The notes beneath the pieces are model-generated. The model did no database searches, was not told the DNA's origin, and saw nothing but the letters and a program-made list of their open reading frames with translations. The position numbers and the translations under genes were made by a program. Source: Oscillospiraceae bacterium (lineage in GTDB: Bacteria; Bacillota; Clostridia; Oscillospirales; Ruminococcaceae). From it: a DNA stretch of 64,000 nt. The DNA is taken from NCBI GenBank assembly GCA_017847885.1, contig JAGAUA010000038.1:62001-126000 (forward strand). The letters run 5' to 3'. Below, piece after piece: positions 51,895 to 60,819 of the stretch (positions are counted from its first letter, which is position 1; the number at the start of each line of letters is the position of its first letter).

Positions 51895-51905
51895 TAATTT
51901 ATCAA
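51888..51905. promoter_or_regulatory. Rex operator-like site overlapping the -35 box
   Basis: TTGTCAATAATTTATCAA matches the Rex consensus TTGTTAA-n4-TTAACAA at 12 of 14 fixed positions and covers the whole -35 box, where bound Rex would block RNA polymerase. A further TTAACAA half site lies at 51919-51925. Confidence 0.72.
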
Positions 51906-52100
51906 AAGACATAAAATATTAACAAACACTTGCCCACCGGTTGCGAACAATGTTCAGCCGTCCGTTAAAAATGGATAGCCGTGCAACTGCAATTGTACCA
52001 CGTTGGACAAAAAAGCGCTGTATAAGTTATCACTTTATGGTTATATTCCACAGTTTAAAATTAAAATAGCCAAACATATGTACAAAAATTATTAATATAA
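51906..52100. other. Intergenic region without recognised feature
   Basis: About 195 bp between the acn promoter and the dynamin promoter. It has the Rex half site at 51919-51925 and otherwise no ORF, repeat, tRNA-like or clear hairpin structure. Confidence 0.6.
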
Positions 52101-52130
52101 TTGACATAGGTACTGTTCTTATGCTATAAT
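52101..52130 (+). promoter_or_regulatory. Promoter of dynamin-like operon
   Basis: TTGACA (52101-52106), 18-nt spacer, TATAAT (52125-52130). Confidence 0.85.
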
Positions 52131-52196
52131 TATACTGTATATTTAGAATATTTTCACATATCAGTGTTTATATATTCTTTGATTAGGAGGATTTCT

Positions 52197-54245
52197 ATGG
52201 AACAGACATTGAACTACGGAAGCTACTCCGCTTACAAGCAAACGGTTTCCGAACTGACAGAAAGCCTTTCCCAGCTTAAAGAGTACAGCGAGGAGCTTGA
52301 GCTGACTCACACCGCAAAATCCATTAACGAAACTATCGAGAAAATTGCCAAGGAACACTTCGAGGTCGCAATAGTCGGAGAATTCAAGCGAGGAAAGAGT
52401 ACCCTTATCAACGCTCTTCTCGGTCAGGAGGTCCTCCCTGCCGATGTTCTTCCTGCAACGGCAACGCTTAACAGGGTTACATACAGCGAGACCCCCTATG
52501 TTATGGTTGAGTACAAGACGGGCGAGACCGAACGGGTCGACATCAACCAGCTGGAAAACTATGTTACAAAGCTTTCCTACGAGTCGGAAAAAACTGCCGA
52601 GACCGTAAAGCAGGCTACGGTTTATTACGATACCGCTTTCTGCAAAAACAATGTTGATATCATTGATACCCCGGGTCTGAACGATGACGAGCAGATGACC
52701 AACGTTACGCTTTCCATTCTCCCAGAGATTGACGCGGCTGTTTTCGTTATCAGCGCAAACTCGCCGTTCTCCCAATTTGAGAAGGAATTCCTCGAAAAGA
52801 GAATGCTCACAAGCGACATGGGCAGAATTATTTTTGCCGTAAACTGCTTCGGCACGTTCTCCAAGGAGGACGAGGACAGGATAGTCGAGACGGTTGAAAA
52901 GCGTATCGGCAGCTATGTTATGGAAAAAGCCAAGATGGTCATGGGCGAGGACTCCAGAGAATTTGCCGTGTACAAGAGAAAAATCGGCAAGCCCAAGGTC
53001 ATCGGCGTATACGCTAAAAAAGCGCTCATGGCTAAGGAAAGCGGCGATGCTACAATGCTTGAAGAAAGTAATTTCCCCACCTTTGAAAAGGCGCTGGAAT
53101 CAATGCTTACACAAGAGCGCGGCGCTATTACCCTGCAAATTCTTGCAAATAAAATCATCAGCTCCGGTTCAGAGCTTATAAACTCTATCCTCATAAGAGA
53201 AAACTCCCTTATGATGGAAACCGACGAGTTCATGGACAAATACACCGCCGCTATTGAAGAAATTGACGAGATACGTACCAAAAAGCGTGCCGAGTTTGTC
53301 CGCATAAACGACGCTGCAAACAACGTTTTCAAGGACTTGCAGCCTATTCTCGACAGCTATTGGGTACAGATCGAAGAGACCGCTATGAAGGTTATTGACG
53401 ATTACCCCATGTGCGCCGACGACCTCAAGAAGGATAAGCTGAAGATAGTTTACTCCAAGCTTACCGAGAAGATCAAGGAAAATATCGAAAACAAGGCTCA
53501 GCTTATTTGTGAGCAGATACAGAACGAGATAAATATCGCCCTCAGCGATGAGGCAGAGCGTTTGCAGTCCTTTGAGGACGAATTCTTCGCTTCGGTAAGC
53601 CGTATTCAGGAAATGTTCTCCGTTCCCCAGAAGCACGCACGCAACGGCGGCGTTGTTGACCAGATAATCGGCGTTGCTATCGGCAGCGTGGGCACGGGCG
53701 GTCTGTTCATCGGCTTCCGCGAGGCAGGTATCAAGGGCGCTCTCCTTGGCGGTGCTTCGGGCTTTATCGGCTTCTGCGCGACCTTCTATGCCGCTGCTTA
53801 TCTGGCAGGCTTCCTCGGTATAGTTGCTGCGGGCCCCGTTACACTTTGCCTTATGGCTGTTGCTGGTCTTGCAGGTACTTTTACGGGCAAATTTTCCGTT
53901 GACAAGCTGCTTGTTCAGGAGCGTATCGACAAATACAAGGCAAACTTCAAGCAGTCCGTCAAGAAGCAGTTCCACGAAATGAAGATCACAAGCGACTTCA
54001 CGGAAACCGTACGTCAGCAGGTTTACGCTTCCTTCCAGGGACTTAAATCCAAGATCGAAGAAGAAACCGAAATCATCCTTCTCGATACGCAGAAAACTCT
54101 GGACAACCTCAACCAGCTCAAAGCCGAGAAGAAAAATATGTCCGACAACGAAAAAGAAAAGCTCCATAATATTGCCGAATATACCGGCGCTTTGCTTGCG
54201 GAAACCTATAATCTGCACAAGGTACTGACAGATAATATGGAATGA
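52197..54245 (+). CDS. Dynamin-like GTPase with membrane-insertion segment
   Basis: A 682-residue bacterial dynamin-like protein. The G domain (about 55-290) has P-loop VGEFKRGKSTLINALLG (61-68), switch Thr in VLPATATLNRVTY, G3 DTPGLNDDEQM and an unclear G4. Long helical bundle segments follow, then two or three hydrophobic helices (about 490-575) of the paddle/membrane type (IIGVAIGSVGTGGLFIGF, GFLGIVAAGPVTLCLMAVAG). Relatives remodel or tether membranes under stress. TAGGAGG precedes ATG 52197. First of three genes with an M48-like gene and a second GTPase. Confidence 0.9.
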   Translation: MEQTLNYGSYSAYKQTVSELTESLSQLKEYSEELELTHTAKSINETIEKIAKEHFEVAIVGEFKRGKSTLINALLGQEVLPADVLPATATLNRVTYSETPYVMVEYKTGETERVDINQLENYVTKLSYESEKTAETVKQATVYYDTAFCKNNVDIIDTPGLNDDEQMTNVTLSILPEIDAAVFVISANSPFSQFEKEFLEKRMLTSDMGRIIFAVNCFGTFSKEDEDRIVETVEKRIGSYVMEKAKMVMGEDSREFAVYKRKIGKPKVIGVYAKKALMAKESGDATMLEESNFPTFEKALESMLTQERGAITLQILANKIISSGSELINSILIRENSLMMETDEFMDKYTAAIEEIDEIRTKKRAEFVRINDAANNVFKDLQPILDSYWVQIEETAMKVIDDYPMCADDLKKDKLKIVYSKLTEKIKENIENKAQLICEQIQNEINIALSDEAERLQSFEDEFFASVSRIQEMFSVPQKHARNGGVVDQIIGVAIGSVGTGGLFIGFREAGIKGALLGGASGFIGFCATFYAAAYLAGFLGIVAAGPVTLCLMAVAGLAGTFTGKFSVDKLLVQERIDKYKANFKQSVKKQFHEMKITSDFTETVRQQVYASFQGLKSKIEEETEIILLDTQKTLDNLNQLKAEKKNMSDNEKEKLHNIAEYTGALLAETYNLHKVLTDNME

Positions 54246-54276
54246 TCTTCTATTGTGAATTTAAGGAGGATTCTCG

Positions 54277-55266
54277 ATGTTTAATACCGGTGAAACGGCT
54301 GAATATAATCCGCTGCTTGACATAGATACAAGCTTTGCGGCATATCTTAACGCGCGTACCCGTTCCTACAAAGACCATATCGTCGGCGGTAAAATGGACT
54401 ACGCTTTCGACGCGGATTTTTCCGTAAAACAGAAAATAACCACTTTTTCAAGCTGGTCAAAGGTCAGCAAAACTCTGACCAGCCACGAAATTCCCAACAA
54501 GATAAAACGTCTTTTCCAGTCCGCCGACATGGCAGGCTCTTTGAAGTACCCCGAAATTTACAGCGCGGTAAACACCTGCGCCGAAAAGCTTCAGATAAGT
54601 ATTCCGACAGCTTATGTCAGAAATGCCCCCAACAAGTACGAGATATACTCTATCTCCGCCGACGGTGTCGAGCCTTGTATCGTTGTTACTTCGGGACTTA
54701 TCGACATTTGCAGCACGCAGGAGCTTGTTTTCCTTGTGGGCTGCGAGTGCGGTCACATTCAGAACAATCACTGTCTTTTCGATATGGCTGCGCCTTATTT
54801 CGGCATCAACGATCTCGACGACCTTACCGAAAACAGCCAAAGCTCGGTGAACGACAGCTCCGTTAAGCAGATAGCCTGCACCATTTCCGAGTGGCTCAAG
54901 CTTGCAGACGTTACAGGTGACCGTGCCGGCATCATCTGCCTTGACGACCCTCATGAATACCCCCATATTATGGCAAGCATTTACAGCAAGGGTATACTGA
55001 ATTTTTACGGCAAGGGTGAAATAAACACCGACGAGCTTATGAAGCAGTACGACGTGCTTCACATTACTCCGGCAAGAAATATCGTTCTGCCCGAAAGCTG
55101 CTCGTTTATTGAAAGAAGAATTCTGGCAGGTCTTGAATTTTTAAGCTGCGAAGTGCTTTACAACTGGCGCTCCGACCTTAACAAGGTAGATATTCATACC
55201 GTAAACAAGCAGGCTTTGGAAGTAAGATGCGAAATTATTCTTGACGCAGCAAAGGGAGGTGCTTAA
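54277..55266 (+). CDS. M48-peptidase-like protein with CECGH in place of HExxH
   Basis: A 329-residue soluble protein. Residues about 80-250 follow the M48 metallopeptidase pattern, including a PTAYVRNAPNKYEIYSISAD entry strand, ELVFLVGCECGHIQNNH (149-165) and the later ADVTGDRAGI (210-218). In active enzymes the helix reads HELGHIxNxH; here the first His is Cys156 (CECGH), while Glu157, His160 and a third His165 remain, and the distal Glu is replaced by Asp211. It may be inactive or use Cys as a metal ligand. AAGGAGG precedes ATG 54277. It lies between two dynamin-like genes; a partner or regulator role is inference. Confidence 0.78.
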   Translation: MFNTGETAEYNPLLDIDTSFAAYLNARTRSYKDHIVGGKMDYAFDADFSVKQKITTFSSWSKVSKTLTSHEIPNKIKRLFQSADMAGSLKYPEIYSAVNTCAEKLQISIPTAYVRNAPNKYEIYSISADGVEPCIVVTSGLIDICSTQELVFLVGCECGHIQNNHCLFDMAAPYFGINDLDDLTENSQSSVNDSSVKQIACTISEWLKLADVTGDRAGIICLDDPHEYPHIMASIYSKGILNFYGKGEINTDELMKQYDVLHITPARNIVLPESCSFIERRILAGLEFLSCEVLYNWRSDLNKVDIHTVNKQALEVRCEIILDAAKGGA

Positions 55267-55267
55267 T

Positions 55268-57028
55268 ATGCCCGAAAATACAGAACATACAGCCGCTCTC
55301 AGCTATGCCGCTGCCGAGCCCGACATAGAGCTTGTACAGAACAATTTAAAGGGTCTGCTCAACAGCAAGCCCCTCTGCACTATTCTCGGTGAGGAGTTTT
55401 CGGAGCATCTGCGCGAGTGGGACAGAGCTATCACAAAGCGCCGTACAGAGCCGTTTTCCCTTGTTGTTCTCGGCGACTTCAAGCGCGGAAAAAGTACGAT
55501 AATCAACGCAATTCTGGGCAAATCCATTTCGCCTGTAAATGTTGCGCCCGAAACCTTTACGATAAATTCAATCAGCTACGGCGAAGTTCCCAAGGCGGAA
55601 GCGGTGCTGAAAAACGGTCAGAGGATAAGCCTTTCAGCCGACGACCTTGTGCGCGAAAAGCTGGAAAAGCTCACCCGTGCTTTCCCCGATTCCCTTGAAT
55701 ATATCGACATTCGGGATAATGCCGAGCTTTTAAAGGAAATACGTATCGTGGATACCCCGGGTCTCAGCGACCTTGACTGCCTTGACAAGCAGGTGCAGGA
55801 TTACCTTGTAAACGCCGACGCGGTCATCTATATCGCAAGCGCCCTCTCACCTTTTTCGGAGTCGGAGCAGTTCTTCCTTGCAAGCCATATCCGTCCGCTC
55901 AGTTTCAGCAAGCTTTATGTGCTTGTAAACATGATAGACGCAATGAACACCCAGGAGGATATTGAAAAGATAATCAACCGCGTTACCGAGCGCTGCGAGG
56001 CGATAATGCCCAACGCGTTCGTTTACGGCGTCAGCGGCATCGACGAATACAGGCGCAAGATCGGTCTTAACCGTCCCGACATCAAGGGCTTTCAGGAGTT
56101 TTACGAAACGGAATTCCTGAAATTTGAAATGTCCCTTAAACGTGAGATAATCCTGCAGAAGGATATTATCCGCACGCAGCGCGTTCTTACGATGCTTAAC
56201 CTTATGATAAAGGATACGGCTGCACGTATCAACATGATCTACGACATGATGGCTATGGACAGAAAAATGCTGGACGATATCTCGGAAAGCTTTGAGCAGG
56301 AATGTTCCACACTTTCAAATGCTATCGAAAGCAAAAAGCCCAAGATCATTCTCAGCATCACCGAGATGCAGCAGGAAGCAGAGCAGTGGATGTACGGCTT
56401 TTTCTCCAAGCTTAGGGAGGATATTCTCGGAAGCAGAAATACCGCTTCCCCCGAGGATATTGACAAGCACTTCTATTCTTATCTTGTCGACAAGGTGGGC
56501 GAGGCGTACAGAAAGTGTCTCGATATCCACCGCAAGCAGCTTAATGCCCTTATTTCCAAAATCGGCAGCGAGCTGACCCAGAAGCTTGGTCTGACGTCGG
56601 CTGCAGGCGGCTCGGATATGAATATGGGCGACTCAATCGACAACCTTAACGTGCTGGTTTCCCAGTCGGTCATGGTTGCGGCTTCTGCGGGCAGCAGCGA
56701 CGCTTTCCCGTCGGGCACTATGTCGTCCTTCAAGAATATCCTGCGCAGAAAGCGTCAGACGGATATTATCGACACCGCTTTGGAGAATTACGACGACATC
56801 AGAAACAGCACCTTAAAGGACCTTAAGGCTGCATACAAAGCTATGGAGGAACACGCTGTCAAGCAGCTTGACTCCATTTATCAGACTCAAGTCGCGGTAA
56901 GGCGCGAGTCGCTGACTCAAGCTAAGGGAATGGTCTCCGATACGGGCAGCGCTGCGGTCAAAAAGCATCTTATTGAAGCGGCTGAGGTACTGAAAAGCTC
57001 TGCTGCGACCCTTTCAAAATACTTTTAA
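55268..57028 (+). CDS. Dynamin-like GTPase
   Basis: A 586-residue paralogue of the first GTPase gene. The P-loop LGDFKRGKSTIINAILG (68-77), NVAPETFTINSISYG with switch Thr, and VDTPGLSDLDC are present. Long helices follow without an obvious transmembrane hairpin. Bacterial dynamin pairs often combine one membrane-bound and one soluble subunit, and this pair fits that pattern. GGGAGG precedes ATG 55268, one base after the stop of the M48-like gene. Followed by a strong terminator, which closes the three-gene operon. Confidence 0.9.
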   Translation: MPENTEHTAALSYAAAEPDIELVQNNLKGLLNSKPLCTILGEEFSEHLREWDRAITKRRTEPFSLVVLGDFKRGKSTIINAILGKSISPVNVAPETFTINSISYGEVPKAEAVLKNGQRISLSADDLVREKLEKLTRAFPDSLEYIDIRDNAELLKEIRIVDTPGLSDLDCLDKQVQDYLVNADAVIYIASALSPFSESEQFFLASHIRPLSFSKLYVLVNMIDAMNTQEDIEKIINRVTERCEAIMPNAFVYGVSGIDEYRRKIGLNRPDIKGFQEFYETEFLKFEMSLKREIILQKDIIRTQRVLTMLNLMIKDTAARINMIYDMMAMDRKMLDDISESFEQECSTLSNAIESKKPKIILSITEMQQEAEQWMYGFFSKLREDILGSRNTASPEDIDKHFYSYLVDKVGEAYRKCLDIHRKQLNALISKIGSELTQKLGLTSAAGGSDMNMGDSIDNLNVLVSQSVMVAASAGSSDAFPSGTMSSFKNILRRKRQTDIIDTALENYDDIRNSTLKDLKAAYKAMEEHAVKQLDSIYQTQVAVRRESLTQAKGMVSDTGSAAVKKHLIEAAEVLKSSAATLSKYF

Positions 57029-57038
57029 ATCAGAGTGT

Positions 57039-57085
57039 GCCGGTTAGACGGGTGACGTTATCCCCACATAACCGGCACTTTTTAA
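57039..57085 (+). terminator. Intrinsic terminator of dynamin operon
   Basis: GTGCCGGTTA (57039-57048) pairs with TAACCGGCAC (57071-57080), then TTTTT. Confidence 0.88.
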
Positions 57086-57097
57086 AGGCGGATACCC

Positions 57098-57697
57098 ATG
57101 AACGAATACAAATTTTTTGCCATAACCTCCAGAATGAAGTACATTAACCGCTGGGGGCTTATGCGGAACACGATAAACGAGAACATAAGTGAGCATAGCC
57201 TTGAAACGGCTTATATCGCCCATGTTCTTGCGCTGTACAGAAATCTGCGCTTCGGCGGAAACGTTGACCCCGAAAGGACCGCGCTTCTGGCGATGTACCA
57301 CGACGTTACCGAAATAATCACGGGCGACCTGCCGACGCCTGTCAAGTATTACAACGCCGAGATAAAGGCGGAATATGACAAGGTCGAGGCTATCGCAAAG
57401 GAGAAGATACTTGACTATCTTCCCGAAGACCTTAGGGAGCATTACCGTCCGCTTTTGGGTAAGACGGAGGAGGACGCGGAGCTGTGGACGCTGGTCAAGG
57501 CTGCCGACAAGCTTTCTGCGCTTATCAAGTGCATCGAAGAGCGGCAGATGGGAAACTCGGATTTTGCCAATGCGGAAAGAAGCACGCTTAATTCGATACA
57601 CGCGATGAAGCTTCCCGAAGCCGAAGAATTTATCAAGGAATTTCTCCAGTCCTACAAGCTTACTCTGGACGACCAGGTTTACAATAAAACAGATTAA
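57098..57697 (+). CDS. yfbR: HD-domain nucleotidase, YfbR family
   Basis: A 199-residue HD phosphohydrolase matching YfbR over its full length: FAITSRMKYINRWGLMRNT, then ISEHSLETAYIAHVLAL (metal His), MYHDVTEIITGDLPTPVKYY (HD motif) and KAADKLSALIKCIEE (final Asp). YfbR is a 5'-deoxynucleotidase acting on dAMP, dGMP or dCMP. AAAGG precedes ATG 57098. It sits just after the dynamin operon terminator, so read-through or an unseen promoter drives it. Confidence 0.93.
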   Translation: MNEYKFFAITSRMKYINRWGLMRNTINENISEHSLETAYIAHVLALYRNLRFGGNVDPERTALLAMYHDVTEIITGDLPTPVKYYNAEIKAEYDKVEAIAKEKILDYLPEDLREHYRPLLGKTEEDAELWTLVKAADKLSALIKCIEERQMGNSDFANAERSTLNSIHAMKLPEAEEFIKEFLQSYKLTLDDQVYNKTD

Positions 57698-57717
57698 GAA
57701 AAAAATACCTTTTTGTA

Positions 57718-57747
57718 TTGACAATAGTATATGATGTATAGTATAAT
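57718..57747 (+). promoter_or_regulatory. Promoter of yceG-telA operon
   Basis: TTGACA (57718-57723), 18-nt spacer, TATAAT (57742-57747). Confidence 0.85.
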
Positions 57748-57809
57748 AATATTGCTGAACTTTTTCAGCTTCAATATTGGTTTTTAACCGGAAAGGCACT
57801 TCTCTTACT

Positions 57810-59426
57810 ATGATATTTGAAGGTTTTTCAACTGAAAATAAAAAGCTGGTACAGACTATTACCACTACTGCGGAGACGTTTAACAAGGATATTTTTGAAA
57901 GCCATGCCGAGCGCCTTGCTTCAAGAGGCGGTCATTTTACCGAAAATGAGCTTATCCCCGTTTATTTTTCCGCACTTCTGGGCGCGCCTACCGAGGAGGA
58001 CGAACAGGCTAATTTCCATAATATGCTGTACAATCTCCGCGAGGACTTGATAAAATGCCCAAAACTTCTGCTTTATATCGAGCATGAGCTTAAATCCCCT
58101 ACCCCCGATGAGCTTTCGATTTTCGACGACATCGACCGCACGGACGACGAGTCCCTCATTTCGGGATATTGCGGCTGCATAAACATCGGCGGCGATGAAA
58201 TGAGAACAAAGCTTGCAAGGGATACGCTCCCCTTTTTCCTGAACAATCTCACGGGCGAGGCTTTGTCGGAAACGGCGCAGACGCTTATTGTGTGGCTGAA
58301 CCGCTGTCTGAACTCCGAGGCTTACCGCGCAAATCATGCTGAGATACCCGTTTTGATGTACTATGGCAACATTGCCCCCATGGCAATTCAGTTCCTCCAT
58401 TTTATGTCAAGGATTGGCATTGATGTGCTTTATATTTGCAGCAACATGACAATGCTGTCGACCCTTAAACGAAACAATCTTGAGGGACGTATGCAGATTT
58501 TTGAGCTTACCTGCTCAAAGCCCGTAACGCCTTATCCCGACAAGGCTGTCAAGGCAAAGCTTGCAACTGTTGCGTATAATGCTTCAAAAGAGCTTAACAA
58601 TATTTTATATAACAACAACACCTTCTTCCGCGATTTTCAGTTTTCGGATATGCAGTCCCTTACCCTAAAAACAACCTATGACGAGATAGACGTTTTGTGG
58701 CACCAGCCTTCCAAGTACCGCACGGGCTTTGAGGTGAACGGCGACAAGGTAACAATACCGAACATTTTCGCCAAGATAAGCGGCGTAAAGGACGGCAACC
58801 TCAACGCTTACTGGGATAACGTAAGGTGGAAGCTTTCCCCCGACACAAGAATGATAATGAAGACCCCAAGCCTTAAAAGGAACATAGAGCATCTTGATAT
58901 TTTCAAGCCCTATTACAACGGCGAACAGATTTTGATAGACCAGCTTAAAAGCTCAAACCTTAACAAGTACAGCTATCTTTCCGACAGCTTGCAGCTGCTT
59001 ATATTCAACAAGCTTCAAGAGGCGGTGGACAGCGGATTTCTGAAGCTTGACCCAAACGAGCTTGTGCCCATGGTCCTTTACGTGGGAACAAATATTGAGC
59101 GCGAGATACTGAGACTCCTTCAGCAGTACGATTTCACAAAGGATATACCCAAGCTGATAATTATTGACGTTATCGAGGATACATTCAGCAAGGTCGAGTG
59201 TATTCAGCTTGTTCTGTATAATCTGCTGGGCTTTGACATTATTGTGTATACCCCAACGGGTTACAGAAATATCGAGACCTTCGTCAGCGAAGCCGCGTTT
59301 GAAACTCATGTGATGAATGAGTTCAAATATAATGTACACGTACCAAAATTCAAAAGACCTGACTCAATCCCCAAACCGAAGGACGACGGATTGTTCGGAA
59401 AACTTTTTAAGAAAGGAAGAAAATAA
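57810..59426 (+). CDS. YceG-family protein of tellurite/stress (TelA-associated) module
   Basis: A 538-residue soluble protein matching the bacterial YceG family (PF14266-type), a putative component of the Ter/TelA stress module. Landmarks include NIGGDEMRTKLARDTLPFF, PVLMYYGNIAPMAIQFLHF, CSNMTMLSTLKRN and the charged end with GLFGKLFKKGRK. Function is unknown; gene linkage to TelA in B. subtilis (yceG-yceH) is the main clue. ATG 57810 lies after GAAAGG; the frame upstream has no ribosome site. Stop TAA shares its last base with the TelA start codon. Confidence 0.87.
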   Translation: MIFEGFSTENKKLVQTITTTAETFNKDIFESHAERLASRGGHFTENELIPVYFSALLGAPTEEDEQANFHNMLYNLREDLIKCPKLLLYIEHELKSPTPDELSIFDDIDRTDDESLISGYCGCINIGGDEMRTKLARDTLPFFLNNLTGEALSETAQTLIVWLNRCLNSEAYRANHAEIPVLMYYGNIAPMAIQFLHFMSRIGIDVLYICSNMTMLSTLKRNNLEGRMQIFELTCSKPVTPYPDKAVKAKLATVAYNASKELNNILYNNNTFFRDFQFSDMQSLTLKTTYDEIDVLWHQPSKYRTGFEVNGDKVTIPNIFAKISGVKDGNLNAYWDNVRWKLSPDTRMIMKTPSLKRNIEHLDIFKPYYNGEQILIDQLKSSNLNKYSYLSDSLQLLIFNKLQEAVDSGFLKLDPNELVPMVLYVGTNIEREILRLLQQYDFTKDIPKLIIIDVIEDTFSKVECIQLVLYNLLGFDIIVYTPTGYRNIETFVSEAAFETHVMNEFKYNVHVPKFKRPDSIPKPKDDGLFGKLFKKGRK

Positions 59427-60586
59427 TGGCACTTAAATTTACACCCTCTTCAGAACAGCAGGCTGCACCCGTTGAAGCAGTTACCGAAACAACGGAGAAT
59501 ACCGCACTTAACATTCAGGTTGCGGCTCCCCAGGAATTTTCCATTGTGGAGAAAACCGAGGAGATCAAGCAGGAGCTTATCAAGAACGAAGAAGTTGACA
59601 AGCTGGTTAGCACCATAAACATCAACGATGTAAACTCTATCGTTAAGTTCGGCAACGAGGTTGCTATGGAAATTTCAAAGGCTTCCGACCAGGTCCTCAA
59701 CTCAATGAATATGGATCAGATCAACGATTCCGGCGAGCTTCTCCAGCACCTTTCCAACATCATGGATCAGTTCGACGCAAAGGAGCTTACCGACGACGGC
59801 AAAAAGGGTCTTTTCGCTAACCTCAGAAAGCAGGTCGACAAGCTTCTTGCCAAGTACCACACCATGGGCGAGGACGTTGACAAAATCTACGTTCAGCTCA
59901 AAGGCTACGAGAACGAGATCGAGGCTTCAAACGTAAAGCTTGAAACCATGTTCAATGCAAACATTCAGTATTACAAGGATCTTCTGCTTTACATCATGGC
60001 AGGCGAGCAGGCTTGCGTTGAGCTTGACCAGTATATTGCTGATTACCGCAAAAAGCTTGAAGCTGAACCCGATTCGGGTGCGGTCGCAATGGATCTGCAG
60101 ACCCTTGAACAGACAAGACAGGTTTTCGAGCAGCGCGTTATGGATCTGAAAATTGCGGAAAATGTTGCTATGCAGACAGTTCCCATGCTCAAGGCTATGC
60201 AGTTCTCAAACCTCAATCTTATCAGAAAGATCAACTCTGCATTCATCATCACCATGCCTGTATTCAAGCAGGCTCTTGCGCAGGCTGTTATGCTCAAGAG
60301 ACAGCGCGTTCAGGCTGAGGCTATGCAGGCGCTTGACGAGAAAACCAACGAGCTGCTCATTAAAAATGCGCAGAATACCGTTGCCCAGACCAAGCTTACG
60401 ACTCAGCTTGCTTCCGGAAGCTCTATCAAGGTGGACACCCTTGAAGAAACTTGGAAGACCATTGTCGATGGTATCGAGGAAACAAGAAAAATTCAGGAAG
60501 CTGCAAAGCAGCAGCGTAAGGAGGATTCTGTCAGACTCCAGAAGCTTAAAGACGATTACCGCGCTAAGATGAGCGAAACGAGATAA
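59426..60586 (+). CDS. telA: TelA/KlaA family toxic-anion-resistance protein
   Basis: A 386-residue, almost wholly helical protein of the TelA family: disordered start (1-45), then coiled helices with VSTININDVNSIVKFGNEVA, KQVDKLLAKYHTM, MAGEQACVELDQYI and LIKNAQNTVAQTKLTTQLASG. TelA-type proteins are linked with tellurite, nisin and cell-envelope stress tolerance, but the mechanism is not established. GAAAGGAAG precedes the ATG, which overlaps the yceG stop by one base. With the dynamin genes upstream, a shared membrane-stress role is plausible. Confidence 0.93.
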   Translation: MALKFTPSSEQQAAPVEAVTETTENTALNIQVAAPQEFSIVEKTEEIKQELIKNEEVDKLVSTININDVNSIVKFGNEVAMEISKASDQVLNSMNMDQINDSGELLQHLSNIMDQFDAKELTDDGKKGLFANLRKQVDKLLAKYHTMGEDVDKIYVQLKGYENEIEASNVKLETMFNANIQYYKDLLLYIMAGEQACVELDQYIADYRKKLEAEPDSGAVAMDLQTLEQTRQVFEQRVMDLKIAENVAMQTVPMLKAMQFSNLNLIRKINSAFIITMPVFKQALAQAVMLKRQRVQAEAMQALDEKTNELLIKNAQNTVAQTKLTTQLASGSSIKVDTLEETWKTIVDGIEETRKIQEAAKQQRKEDSVRLQKLKDDYRAKMSETR

Positions 60587-60616
60587 GGCGGCAGCATTTA
60601 AATTTAATAGTTTAAC

Positions 60617-60697
60617 ACGGGCGGCTTATAGCCGCCCCTACATTGTAAAAATGTTAAAATACGTAACTTTTATGTAGGGGCGGATATTATCCGCCCG
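60617..60697. repeat. GGGCGG palindromic intergenic repeat, copy 2
   Basis: ACGGGCGGCTTATAGCCGCCC with CCTACA on the left and TGTAGGGGCGGATATTATCC plus GCCCG on the right. It has the same arms as the copy at 15880-15946, with a longer central loop. Here it follows telA, so it may mark the 3' end of that transcript. Confidence 0.85.
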
Positions 60698-60744
60698 ATT
60701 TTTTGCGATAAACATAACCTTTTTGTTTATTTTTATTTTTCACT

Positions 60745-60773
60745 TGCAAAATACGGAATAATAAAGTATAATA
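60745..60773 (+). promoter_or_regulatory. Promoter of asparagine synthetase
   Basis: TTGCAA (60745-60750), 17-nt spacer, TATAAT (60768-60773). Confidence 0.75.
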
Positions 60774-60819
60774 ATATAGTATATTGTATTAATATTTATC
60801 CAATTAACGGAGGATCACT

